Shown piece after piece: positions 14,579 to 55,580 of a DNA stretch of 64,000 nucleotides. The notes beneath the pieces were generated by a model. That model saw only the letters and a list, made by a program, of their open reading frames with translations. It was not told the DNA's origin and searched no databases. Position 1 is the first letter of the stretch. Every line of letters begins with the position of its first letter. The DNA comes from Onchidella celtica. Its lineage: Eukaryota > Mollusca > Gastropoda > Systellommatophora > Onchidiidae. The position numbers and the translations under genes were made by a program. The stretch spans positions 43,608,187 to 43,672,186 of the forward strand of contig OZ007570.1 of assembly GCA_963931925.1 (NCBI GenBank), given 5' to 3'.

Positions 14579-14759
14579 CAGTGGTGGTTCTACTATGGAA
14601 CTAATGAAGCTTAAAGCTTCAGGGCCCCTAATGCTGGAGGGGCGCTGAAGAAACTATATTTAACAACTGAATTTTGGATGCTGCCCTAAGATTGCTGATT
14701 GCCATGGGGCCCCATAACAGTTCAAGCTTCAGGGTCCCAAAAATGTAGGTCCGACACTG
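14579..14759. mobile_element. hAT-type MITE (CAGTGGTGG.. ends), 181 bp
   Basis: The ends cagtggtggttctactatgg and (inverted) cagtgtcggacctacatttt are imperfect terminal repeats, flanked by TGTACAAA and TGTACAAG, a 7/8 match to an 8-bp duplication. Related copy at 27327-27490. Confidence 0.75.
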
Positions 14760-15508
14760 TGTACAAGTGGGCTAGATGACAGACATACAGTAATTAAAAC
14801 AACAATGACTGGGTCCCAGCGGACAGTGCCCGCCAGGCAATCCAGGAGACCCGGGAAAGAACAGACACAACACTGGATAGAGTAAAGAATGACTACAAGG
14901 TGAGTCCACAAGAAGGGAACACATTTTAAAATTTACCACCCACTAGCCAAGTTGCACCACTGAACAGAAACACTTTTAAATATTATTATCACTCAATAAC
15001 AGGGTTACAAATTAACATTATCTCAACAATTTGGCCCACATTGGTTGTACTTGTCCATGCCTTTGTTAAGCTGGCTTTTCATGTGTAGGGAAAAGGAACA
15101 GCTGTGGAAACGTCAAAAATCCATCAAGTAGTAAAAGGTAAAAGTGTTTCCATGTGTACGTAAAGGTTGTTTACATGCAAATGAAAACATTCTTTCCAGT
15201 TCACTATTTGAATGGTTTTTGGCGTTTCCGTTCACATGAAAACCCAGCTTAATTTGACAATTGAGTGATAACTCTTTTTACAAATGAACAACCTTTTTTG
15301 GTGAATGCTTGCATTATTTCTTTATAAAATCATGATGTAATTAAAACACGGGAAATGCTTCCATAGGGACAGTTGCAAGAGAAGCCGAACAGATAAAGTA
15401 CTGGACTGTGTTCACTGTTCAGCTATACTTTTTCTATTCAGCCTTATTTGGACACTGTCCCCATTGAAGCACTTCCTAAAAAAAACAGAGAGACCACTGC
15501 ACACTAAC

Positions 15509-45271
<29,763 letters not shown>

Positions 45272-45400
45272 CTGATGGACAACACAGAAAAAGGACATGT
45301 ATTTGGATATATGCTTAACAAAAAAATGTTAACTGTGTTTCATACATCATCAATCTTTAGGTCCTTGATCATTTTTAATGAGCGAGAGACAGAGCGAGGA

Positions 45401-45486
<86 letters not shown>

Positions 45487-45690
45487 TGGTACTGGTAGTG
45501 GGAGGAAGGAGGAAAGACAGAGAGAGAGAGAAAGAGGCAGTGAGAGAAAGCGAGAGACAGTGAGGAGTGGAGCGGGGAAGGAAAGGGCGGGGATAACGGA
45601 GGGAAGGCACAGACAGAAACAGAGAGAGAGAGAAAAGAAGGAGAGGGGAAGGAAGGGGGAAGAGATGAGGAGAAAGGAAGGATTGAAGAC

Positions 45691-45778
<88 letters not shown>

Positions 45779-45987
45779 GTGGGAGTGGGAGGAAGGAGGA
45801 AAGACAGAGAGAGACAGTAAGAGAAAACGAGAGATAGTGAGGAGAGGAGAGGGGAAGGAAGAAGGGAGGGGGAAAAGGGAGGTAAGACATAGAGTGAAAG
45901 AGAGAGAGAGAGAAAAGAAGGAAAGGGGAAGGAAGGAGGAAGAGATAGGGAGAAAGGAGAGGGGAAGACAGAGAAAGAAAGAGAGAG

Positions 45988-46050
<63 letters not shown>

Positions 46051-46160
46051 GAGAGCAGCAGCGCTGAAAAGAACAACATGAGCAACAGTAAAAAATTTTA
46101 TTCTTCCCCTTCCAACAGCCCTTGACACTGACATTTCCTATCAGCTGCTGGACAACTTAC
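45272..46160 (-). other. Intron between the candidate first exon and the exon 44 equivalent
   Basis: This 889-bp stretch is intronic in any case. About three quarters is GA microsatellite, which is CT-repeat RNA in the sense of the gene. The remaining ends carry a strong acceptor and a GTAAGT donor. Confidence 0.6.
45396..46058. repeat. Large GA-rich microsatellite block
   Basis: Two long pure (GA)n tracts (about 45408-45484 and 45694-45764) sit in an imperfect duplicated purine-rich unit: ggtactggtagtgggaggaaggaggaaagaca-type sequence follows each tract, so the block contains a roughly 300-bp duplication. A short (AC)n run (45989-46001) and a third GA tract end it. Confidence 0.95.
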
Positions 46161-46222
46161 TGTAAGAAATCAGCATTGGCCGGGATGGTAATACAACCAT
46201 GTAGCGCTGCCGCCATCCTCAT
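46161..46222 (-). CDS. Candidate alternative first exon of a short dystrophin isoform
   Basis: On the minus strand an ATG in the context aatcaaaATGagg opens a frame reading MRMAAALHGCITIPANADFL and stops two bases into a codon at a consensus donor (ACA|GTAAGTT). Those two bases (CA) plus the single leading base of the exon 44 equivalent make a Gln codon, so it would splice in frame to KWHKAMEQW. An in-frame TAA lies 9 to 11 bases before the ATG and no acceptor with a pyrimidine tract was seen upstream, so a first exon fits better than an internal one. ATGGCGGC at the second Met resembles a YY1-type promoter-proximal motif. Chance is possible, as one in three donors would match in phase. Confidence 0.45.
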
Positions 46223-46231
46223 TTTGATTCG

Positions 46232-46239
46232 TTTTTATA
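46232..46239 (-). promoter_or_regulatory. TATA-like box upstream of the candidate first exon
   Basis: TATAAAAA lies 17 bp upstream of the candidate ATG. That is closer than usual: a TATA-set start at 25-30 bp would fall within or after the first ATG, so either the second in-frame Met or a TATA-independent start would be used. Confidence 0.2.
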
Positions 46240-48086
46240 CTCTCAGTTAGTGGCCATCCGAATTCCAGCTCAACAGTGCAGCAGTTCACAATATGCACTT
46301 GGGCACTTTGGTTATAATCCAGAGCTCATACTCTTTGAATCAAGATATATCTTAGTACATCCTCAGTAGTAAACTCCGTGGCATTAATGGGTTCCAATTG
46401 TAAATCCGGGGATAAAAAATTACCACTACCAAACACACTGAACTACTAATAGGGTACACAACACGGACATAATTTAGCTCTCTAATGTCGTACAACTTTC
46501 TGGTCTAGCAAATACATTATAAAATTATGACGTTCTCCATATCAACTTTAAACAATAACTAAATGTGGAAACTGAACACATCCACGTCCTACGGCAGTTA
46601 TCCTGCTACATGTTAAAATATGTACTGTGTCAAATTCCGCTCAAACAAAACGAATAACATACGGCCGGTGTATGCACATGGATAGTAAGCTGGAACAAAA
46701 AGACAACAAAACTAATTCTGCCACTTAACAAGTTCAGTCTCTACCACCAGTTGACTACATCGCCTCACGTCCAGGCCAGCATTCCACTCTGCCGGGATTA
46801 CAGGCATGTAGAATTAGAGTACTTTCTGGAATACTTATATGCCAATCCGTCACTGCTCTACGCTAATGGTATAAAAGTAATTTTTTACACATTTGAAATA
46901 TTAAGAAAAAAAACTGTTTCTTTCCGGGGACTGTTGTTTGGTGACTTATGCCATTATGATTCTATTGGATTACTATACTTTCCTAGTGGTGCATTTCTTT
47001 TTCCATAATATCTGATAGCCCTCATGCTCAGGAATGCAATGCACCGTCAGTCTGACCTTATGCCCTTGTGCAGTGTCGAGTTATTGTTCAAGAGTCTGGG
47101 GACTTCGACATAAAGACAAAAGAGCCAAGGGCTGCAACCAAAGATCACTATGAAAAAGAAACTCAGAGACAGCTTGTTTTGTACCGGAAGTGGGTAGCGA
47201 AATCTTGAAATGCCAAATATCTTGAATACAAATTTTAATGCCGAAATTCACTCAGAGATCTAAATCAGATAAAGACCCAATATGGAAATTACAAGTCTCA
47301 TATTGACAAATTTCCCGTTTTGCGCCTGCTGCACACCGATTTCTTAATTCCTTTCCTACATTATGGAGAAACATTACAGACGCTGGTATATTACATTTCT
47401 TGCAGATTTCCTACATAACACGATTTCTACAAAAGATGCCGGAATCGCACACAAATGACACTGACAAAATTTGAAAATCACAAGTGCTCAGAAACAAAAA
47501 CATACACAAAGAGCTTCATGCCCAGTGACAGAGTCAGAGTTTGCTCAATCCATTGAATTCTATATCCACACTGTCTCTTCAAATGTCCCCCACCAACAAC
47601 ATTAAGTATCGCAAGGCAGCAGTCATTCTTTAATCATTCTGCTAAGAGAGCTTTTCAAACAGAGAAAAGAAACACTGCAATTTCACTGTCCATTATTGAA
47701 CATTCAGTGAGAAATGAATGCTAGCCCTACACCTCTAGAATGTTAGAAGTCGGAAACTGAAGGAGATGCTGAAGAAAACAGGAAAAAGCAGCAACATATG
47801 TGGTAACTGATCACAGTGTGAAATGTGGATGAATCAGGAAAATCAACCAATGCGATTATGACAAGAACACACGAGAACACATTATAGGAGCGCATGATTT
47901 GAAAACATATCATGTAAACAAGAAACACCTTTTCCAGTTTACATTCAGCAAAGACATGCAACCTAACTATCAAAGACACAGATATTATAATTAACATATT
48001 CTTTATCATAATTTAATATCTACTGTGTCACTTCCGTTGCGTTTTTGACTAGGGGGAGAAAACTTGTTAAAGAATTTTAGAGCGCA

Positions 48087-48106
48087 CCCCCCCCCCCCCC
48101 CCCCCC
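48087..48106. repeat. Poly-C run of 20
   Basis: The longest of many homopolymer C or G runs in the window. Confidence 0.95.
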
Positions 48107-48749
48107 AATCACCAATAAAGTCAAGGCAGGCCTGAATAAAAACCAAGAAATATTAGCCTCTCAACCAGGCACTCGTTCAGCACTGGATTTGCCCAAAGGT
48201 GCGTTTAAAAACGTGAATCCAAAAACAATCAGGCCGCCATCCCCGGTTCCAAAGTCAACATTCAACAATTCTCTCCATGGGCCAAAATCGATTGAGTGGA
48301 GTAACCAAAGCTCCAGCTGGGATTTCAGGGGCGCTCACATCTGTCCTACTTTCAAGCATATCTTTTGTCTAATGGAAGCTCATTCCGTACACACTGGTCA
48401 TCAAACAGTTTGTGGGAAAGAAGTCGGTGTCCCACACAAGATGCAGACACCACAGACTCTATAGTTAATCCCATGCAACGGATCAACTCGCTCATGGAAA
48501 TGTTTCCCTTCTCCTGAGATTGGATTCATTCTAAAAATCTTAAAAAGGGCTAATGCATCCACATGTTCACCAGAACTGAAATATTTCCATTCAGAAGAAA
48601 GAAAATCATAATATTTTATTATTGTTATTTTTATGTTTAATTTTATTTATTTGTCCATGTTTACATCGCGTTTTTCCAAAATACGAACGTTCGCTCGAAA
48701 TGCTCAAGCCTGAGAAAGATAGTCAGACACAGAGACAGACAGACACTGA

Positions 48750-48847
48750 GAAAAAAAAAAGAGAGAGAGAGAGTGAGTGACAGAGAAAGAGAGAGAAACA
48801 GAACGAGAGACAGACAGACAGACAGAGAAAGAGAGAGAGAGAGAAAG
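48750..48847. repeat. GA/GACA microsatellite
   Basis: Imperfect (GA)n with agacagacagac inserts. Confidence 0.9.
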
Positions 48848-51800
48848 ATTAAGTCTCGATATCAATATCTACCAATGTTGCTATGGGGAGTTTTTTACGA
48901 CATACAACCACAAGATGAAAACGTACACAGTGATATACAATTCAATTGGCACCTCTGATGTATACAAGATGGAATAGGCGCAAGAATCTTTTCAAGGAAT
49001 TCTTTATCGCCCATGACACGGACGTTAACCGGCGAGCTCCGAGTATTCTTTTTTGAGTTTTTGTTAAGTATAAAAACCATAATTTTAATATCTGTGGTTC
49101 GTCCGTCGGAATCGACGAGGACCATCTAGTCATCCATATCTACCACTAATAACAAACACATGTCCATCCCCACGTGACACGGTGCGAACACACACTGCAC
49201 AAAACGAACCTCCAATCATTTATTATTCGTTAAAGAAAGTTTCCAACCTTACGTTGGAAACCAAGACCGGAGGTTTTCGCAGTATCGTGACACTCTCTTG
49301 TCGCTCATCTCATTGTCAACCCAGGTGGCCTGAAGATACTTTAGCTCAAAACAGACACCAAATTCCTTTAGTCAGAGGAAAACTAATCTAAGCTGACCTA
49401 CCAGTTTTTAAAGTATCCAATTACTGAGTCAATGCAATTATACAGAATTTGGTTACGCACATACCATGGAATAAGATGACCTTTAGTCATTACACTGATG
49501 GACGACGTTCTGAACTTCATGGTGTTCAGTTCGAAAGACAGACCACTTTCGCTGTATATCCGATAGGACCGTAGAGATCAGTAACATAAACTAAAGCGTG
49601 CTGTTGAATTCTTCCGGAATTCCGGTTCGTCGGGAAATATGGTACATTGTTCATTAAAATTCTGTGTACACCCGTGGTTGAGGCTTAACCAGGACTATCT
49701 CATGCTGGTTCCCGCATGACCGACGGCATGGTATCCCACTGTACGGAAAGCCAATGACTCAAAATAATGGAATAATAAAGTACTCCAAGACAAACCGTGA
49801 ATAAAAACGAAAATGCAAAAATACGAGGATGAATTAATAATTAAAAAAAACAACAACAACGTACTAATACAGGACAGAAAAGTGATTAGAGACAATGAGA
49901 AATTCAGAATAACTTTAAATACATCAATGTGCTCTGAGTTTGAGTTTAAGTTTGAGTTTAATAGCCCGTCGGCACGATCACGGTCGCTTTGCGCCTTTCA
50001 CAGTTTTTACGTTATCTGACTTTGGCTAGCTTTCAGCTCTGGGATTCCTATAAATAATGTCAAATAAAACAGCAATATCCCATTGACAACATATTCCAAA
50101 GAACAAACACTGAAGTCCACTACATCCAACATGGATATATCACACCTGATTCAGTGTCGTAAAATCCAAATCTTGCAAATCTGAGATTAAAAAATCTCTG
50201 AGGAAACTTCTGAGAAATTCTTCTCCAGTGACATCGGTCTGTAACGGTTATGGCCCTCCCCGGCAGCGAAGAGCCGCCTTAACCACAAAACTGATCACTC
50301 TAATCTACCTTTTCGCAGGAATCACCAAAACCTAAAACTTTCAGTTCCAATAATCCAATAAAATAAATCAATTTTAATCACTCAGCCTAGAAAATACAGA
50401 AAGATTGACGTGACCTTGTTCTATTTTATTTATGTTTCAGATGCTGATCAGTCGTTCACACGAGACATTAAGCCTGTTAATTCATCAAACTTCTACAGCT
50501 ACCTTGGCGACGTTTGTACGTTTTGACAGGAGCAAGAACTACCGCTACTCCACAGGAAATGTCAGCATTACATGTAAAACTTGGACATTTCGCCCAGGCA
50601 GGACCCATAACCTGGCAATGACCCAGACAGTGTCCGATTGCGTGTTGACTTAAGACGCCTGGGAGGGGGGGGGGGAGAAAGAGGAGGAACGGCGGGATTA
50701 ACAGTTAATCTCAATTTCAAGACCACAGAGGTTGGGAACTTGCCTCACGGCCTGCAACTGAAATGTGATTTTGTTCGCTACGAACGTGAGGATGTGATGA
50801 ATTCGCATCCAGGTAAAGTGTCACCTTTATCCACATAACCTCAGATTTATGAAAGGATAAAACCACCACAAATATGATACATAGACTGACAGCACATATG
50901 GTTGACGATTACTCTCTTAAATCAAATCAAATAAAGAAGAAACATGTGAAACTTCAACTGCACATTCGAAATCGAACAAACACAGTGTTTTCCTTCGCAG
51001 AAATTGGCAAAATCATAGCAACAACAAGATCATCATCAAATCCAAACTGCACATCTGTGAGCTGAAAGTTTCGTTAGCCAAGTCCAATAATTTTCTACAA
51101 ATTGTACATACTGACAGGCACACCTGAAACTTCCATAATATCTAACACGCCTGGAATTTACGCTGCAGTTTAAACTTCTATAATGAGCATGATCAGACAT
51201 GTGAAAATCGTCAAAACCGCCAAAATCAGAGACGGAATGAATGACACAAACAGCAACTGGGGTATAAAAGATGCCCCATGCCATACATATATACGTAGAA
51301 TTGGATTCCAGCTGATCGATACAATACACACTACTGCCCTAAATGGGTCTTGTATTCCGCTGGCTAAGCAATGAAACCAAGAGCTGTATGACTTTTCACT
51401 GCCACTCGAGACCCACTAAATGTACTAGAACAACACTGTTATCTACAAGAGTTCTGTCTGAGCCTTTCACTATATAGTGATGACGATATGACCCACTAGG
51501 TCTTACGATAACCTACCAACTTTTAGATAAAAGCAAGACAACGAATGCATTTCCCTCAACAGGACTAGCGAACTCGAACCATCTGCTGTACATTTACTGT
51601 ATCAAACGGTACATATTTCACGGAACAGTACACTGGGTTAAACCATTTATAACATGCAAGGTATAAATATGCTACATCTCTCACATGTAACGTGGAATCT
51701 GTTCAAACTACACACTAGCGTGATGTAAAGTGTTACTCGCTCCGTGTAAAATTGACTTCATCTTAGATGGCATTCTATAACAGTGATAAAGATTTCAGCC

Positions 51801-51905
51801 AGATAATGATATATCAGGTTCGCCGGCATTTTCTCCAATCTTTGCGTTTCTGGATACTGATGGCAGGCGTATACAGGAGGGGTGGGGAGACGGAAATGGG
51901 GGCGG

Positions 51906-52062
51906 GGAGAGAGAGTGAGAGCGAGAGAGAGAGACAGAGAGAGAGTAGGGGAGAAAGAGAGGGAGAGAGAGAGGGGAAGGAGAGAGAAAGAGAGGGAGGG
52001 AGAGAGAAAGAGAGGGAGAGTGAGAGGGGAAGGGAGAGAGAGAAAGAGAGAGGAGAGGGAGG

Positions 52063-52088
<26 letters not shown>
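51906..52088. repeat. GA-rich microsatellite
   Basis: Imperfect gagagaga/gggagaga purine tract. Confidence 0.95.
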
Positions 52089-52096
<8 letters not shown>

Positions 52097-52609
52097 ACAG
52101 GATTATACATCAAAATACAATGCCTAATGATAATGGTTCTATCCTCACATAATTATAACAACAGGAAAGCTTGCCACAAAAACTGAAATTGTAGGAATAC
52201 TGCACTGCTAACAGCTGCTTAATTGTTCTTATTTTATTCTACTGTTGTCAAGGCAGATGCACCATCAGCCTAAGACACCGGCCTCGTAACCCCCCCCCCC
52301 CCTGTTTATGTCAGTATCATCCGAAGTCCAAACATCTCTGAGACATCAGCTAATCTGCTGGGCAAACCCAAAAGTTTGAACAATACGCTTTGCTTCCGGG
52401 CGGGTACAACAGATATGATAGGGCCATGTCTGCCCTGCCCCCCCCCCTCCCATCACACACACACACACACATTCCCGCAAAGGACTGGTTGGACAGACTG
52501 GCTTTGGGACCTTCGGTGGCTTCAGGAAGCAAACATTTTCCTGAGGTACATTATTTTCACTGAGAGGCTTCTACTGACTAATGATTGTAAAATACATGCA
52601 TAATTTCAG

Positions 52610-52812
52610 CATGGACATTTTTGAAACATCTGCTGTCCGCTAGCTACAAATTCTAACCTCCCTCCCTCTCTCTCTTTCCCGGAGTCTTAGAAGACCACTG
52701 GAGCGCCACAGAAGATTTCGCAACCAGCTTCCCCCATTCCTCCCGGTTCTCAAACGCTCAGGGTCAGTTGCTGAGTGTGAGGCCAGTCTATCCACTGATG
52801 TTGTTCTCCCAT
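52610..52812 (-). mobile_element. RTE-like LINE, 5'-truncated copy (3' end only)
   Basis: This segment is nearly identical to the 3' end of the longer element at 54300-55580, in the same orientation. It covers the last part of the reverse transcriptase ORF (reading through GSWLRNLLWRSSGLLRL in one frame) and a short 3' tail with a gagagggagg run, then gtagctagcggacagcagat. 5' truncation is typical of target-primed reverse transcription. Confidence 0.85.
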
Positions 52813-53328
52813 GTAATGTAAAATATATTATCGCCATTCTTCCTGAAAGAGGGATAAATGGACCTTTGAAAATCCATCATCACAGGCGTCATCACTGTGC
52901 CTTAGACTTTAGAGGCAGTGATTCAACACATCGATTTAACCTCGAATCACTTCGGCACTGAGTCGTCTGTTTGCCTTTCGTGAACTGTGGAGTCAACCGG
53001 ACCTCGTGCACTAGCGTGGCTGAGACAAGTGTGTCTCGGTGGTTGATTGAAAGGAAGTTGCAAGTCTGATTCAAATCCTATGCAAAACAGACTTGACTCA
53101 GAGCGCCAGTAGTCTTGGTGACTTGATGTGACGAGGCATACCCGATAAAATAACACACTATGCAAGCGGTACATTACAATTGTTTGAATGGAAAATTGAA
53201 GATCTGATAAATTATGTAATGTAAATTATGGTCCCTTCTGGAATATCAAATATTTTGACAAAAGCTCGAAATATTTTAATAAAATTTGATAAGCGGCGGC
53301 CTCCCTCCTTTTCTCGCATTCTTGATGG

Positions 53329-53342
53329 GGGGGGGGGGGGGG
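53329..53342. repeat. Poly-G run
   Basis: A run of about 14 G, one of several in this region (also 53737-53748). Confidence 0.9.
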
Positions 53343-54299
53343 AGATCATATTAAGCCCGGAGCGGCATAGACAGCTGCTGGCAGACAAGAAGTACACGCC
53401 GTAATCTATTATATATTTCAGTAACTTGCAACCTTTGGCATGACTAACTGACCAAACTATACACTCTTCAGGCCGTAAATTTGGCAGGAAGGTGGCAATT
53501 GAGATAAGGAAGATGATGGCTATAATTAAAAGTTGTTTACTTCAAGCATGTATTTTAAAAAAATAACAATGTCTATTGCAATGTAACATCTGTATTTTTG
53601 CATGTTTGTTTTGTAATATTATAGTACCGTGCATGTCATAAAAAGCAACCGTACCAAGCGTTCAGTTTGGTGCGTAATGTTGTGGTGCGCATGAGTTCTG
53701 AAGCAAGACTGTAGTTTATTACTTTTATTTTGTGGGGGGGGGGGGGGGACATGATTGTTTATTCCGGGCAAGGCCCGGTAGGTCATCTAGTTTCCTATAT
53801 TTTCCTACAAAATCCGGGAAGACCCTGTCATAGTAAGCCGGTCAGACACAGTCAGCCTATGTCATTATTTCTTGGGAGTTCATTTTGCTGGCAGCATCTG
53901 GCTATGACGTTCTGGCTTTGTATGATTCTTCCCCCCCCCCCCCCCCTTACCGAAATAAATTATCATTTTCTTGCATGATTTCAAGGTGAAGAAATGGAAT
54001 AAAAACCAAAGGGACATTAATATCTTTCGTGCAAACAACACAGCGATTGTGCATCCGGGCGGTAACAATGATGGAGGACTGTATAGCATTACCTCAGACA
54101 TATCGGTGCCATTGGCCCAGGGCGATGCAAAGCATGGCATTATGAAGCAAACCCAGATGCTATTCCGGAGTTCCGTATACGAAGCATGCTCAGTTATAGA
54201 GTATAAACATTCATGTTCACGCATTCCTTTGCAACAGGTTTAGATGTTAAGAGCACTTCAAGAGCACCTGTTAATCATAGATAATTTCAGTATAAAAAA

Positions 54300-55580
54300 T
54301 GTTTTTGAAACATCTGCTGTCCGCTAGCTACAAATTCTAACCTCCCTCCCTCCCTCCCTCCCTCTCTCTCTCTCGGAGTCTTAGAAGACCACTGGGGCGC
54401 CACAGAAGATTTCGCAACCAGCTTCCCCCATTCCTCCCGGTTCTCTGACGCTCTGAGGCAGTTGCTGAGTGTGAGGCCAGTCTATCCACTGATGTTGTTC
54501 TCCCATCTCTTTCTCCCTCTAATTCTGTCTCTGCGCACTGTTCCTTGTAAAATGGTTTTGGGAAGTCCTATTGATCTTGCTTACATGACCATGCCTTTTC
54601 ATTTTCCTTCTTTTCACTGTACACAATAGGTCTCCGTAAGATTCAATTGCTTGCCTTACTCTGGTCTGGACCCCCAAGTTGGTAATGTGGTCTTTGTATG
54701 AGATGCCAAGGATCTTGCGGAAGCATCTCATCTCTAATCCCCGAATCCTTCTCTCAAGTTCAGCCGTCACAGTCCACGTCTCACAGGCATAGAGGAATTT
54801 GGCAATGACCAGAGAGCGTATCAGTCTGATCTTGGAACTGATTGTGATGTTTCTGTCATTCCAGATGGATCTTAGTCTGGCCAACGCTGCTGTCGTTTGC
54901 GAAACTCTGGAGAGCACTTCAAGTTTTGATCCCTCATCTGTAACAGTTGCCCCGAGGTACGTAAAGGTCTGAACTGTCTCTAGTTTTTCTCCCTTGACAG
55001 TGGTGTTTGTACTGATGCCGTTGGTGTTGTTGGTCACCAGTTCTGTCTTTTCGGCGCTGATCTCCATTGTCAAGGCGCTCTGCCAGGTTGGCTAGTTCCT
55101 GCTCTTCTCCTGCTAGCCCATCGATGTCATCGGCAAAGCGTAGGTTTGTTACTGTCCTGCCATCAATGCTTACTGAGCCTTGATGTCCCCCCAGTGTGTC
55201 AGCCATAATTCTCTCCAGGTACGTGCTGAAAAGAGTGGGTAAGAGTAAACAGCCGTGCCTCACTCAACAGCTGACTTGAACCAATCTCCTGTGGTGCCAC
55301 TGAGGAGAACTGCGCTGGTGGTCTTATCGTAGAGGCATTCCATGGTCCTGATCAAGTTGGTGTTGATGTTGTACAGTCTCATGGTCGCCCACAAGGCTGC
55401 ATGCCACACCTTGTCCAAGGCTTTTTTGAAATCCACAAAAATGTGGCACAGGCCCTGCTGGTGCTAATAAAATCTCTCACACATTATCCTCTGGTTAAAA
55501 ATCTGTTCGGTGGTACTTCGACATGCTTTAAACCCTGCTTGTTCTTCAGCAAATGACCTTCTCTGCTATTTCCTGTTGCT
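54300..55580 (-). mobile_element. RTE-like non-LTR retrotransposon, 5'-truncated and frameshifted
   Basis: A degenerate reverse transcriptase can be followed in three broken frames: EEQAGFKACRSTTEQIF, then HIFVDFKKALDKVWHAALWA, then a frameshift at the position of the expected GVRQGC motif, then LRFADDIDGLAGEEQELANL with the catalytic FADD, then FTYLGATVTDEGSKLEVLSR and IRLIRSLVIAKFLYACETWT, ending near ENREEWGKLVAKSSVAPQ. The endonuclease domain is absent. The layout of the region after FADD is like RTE-clade elements. It is a dead copy. Confidence 0.9.
54519..55073 (-). pseudogene. Reverse transcriptase fragment, thumb/C-terminal part (184 codons)
   Basis: This is the longest surviving frame of the LINE above: EISAEKTELVTNNTNGISTN, LETVQTFTYLGATVTDEGSK, RIRGLEMRCFRKILGISYKD and ending VKRRKMKRHGHVSKINRTSQ. 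The apparent start Met is internal to the RT domain; the true frame continues upstream through a second overlapping frame holding FADD. Not functional alone. Confidence 0.9.

Noticed and set aside
45340-46134. Long minus-strand frames of 200-260 codons, rich in Ser/Leu
   Set aside because: They are translations of the CT microsatellite; all three frames stay open because the dinucleotide repeat has no stop codons. The same applies to frames at 3574-3942, 9570-10206 and 35373-35805.
46161-46222. Reading the 46.2-kb segment as the internal exon 43 equivalent
   Set aside because: It lacks an acceptor with a pyrimidine tract, has an in-frame stop just upstream, is far shorter than human exon 43 (173 nt) and shows no similarity to it.
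53010-53080. tRNA-like A box (tggctgagacaag) and B box (gattcaaatcc)
   Set aside because: Spacing and stems do not fold into a tRNA and no SINE tail was seen; at best an old SINE fragment.
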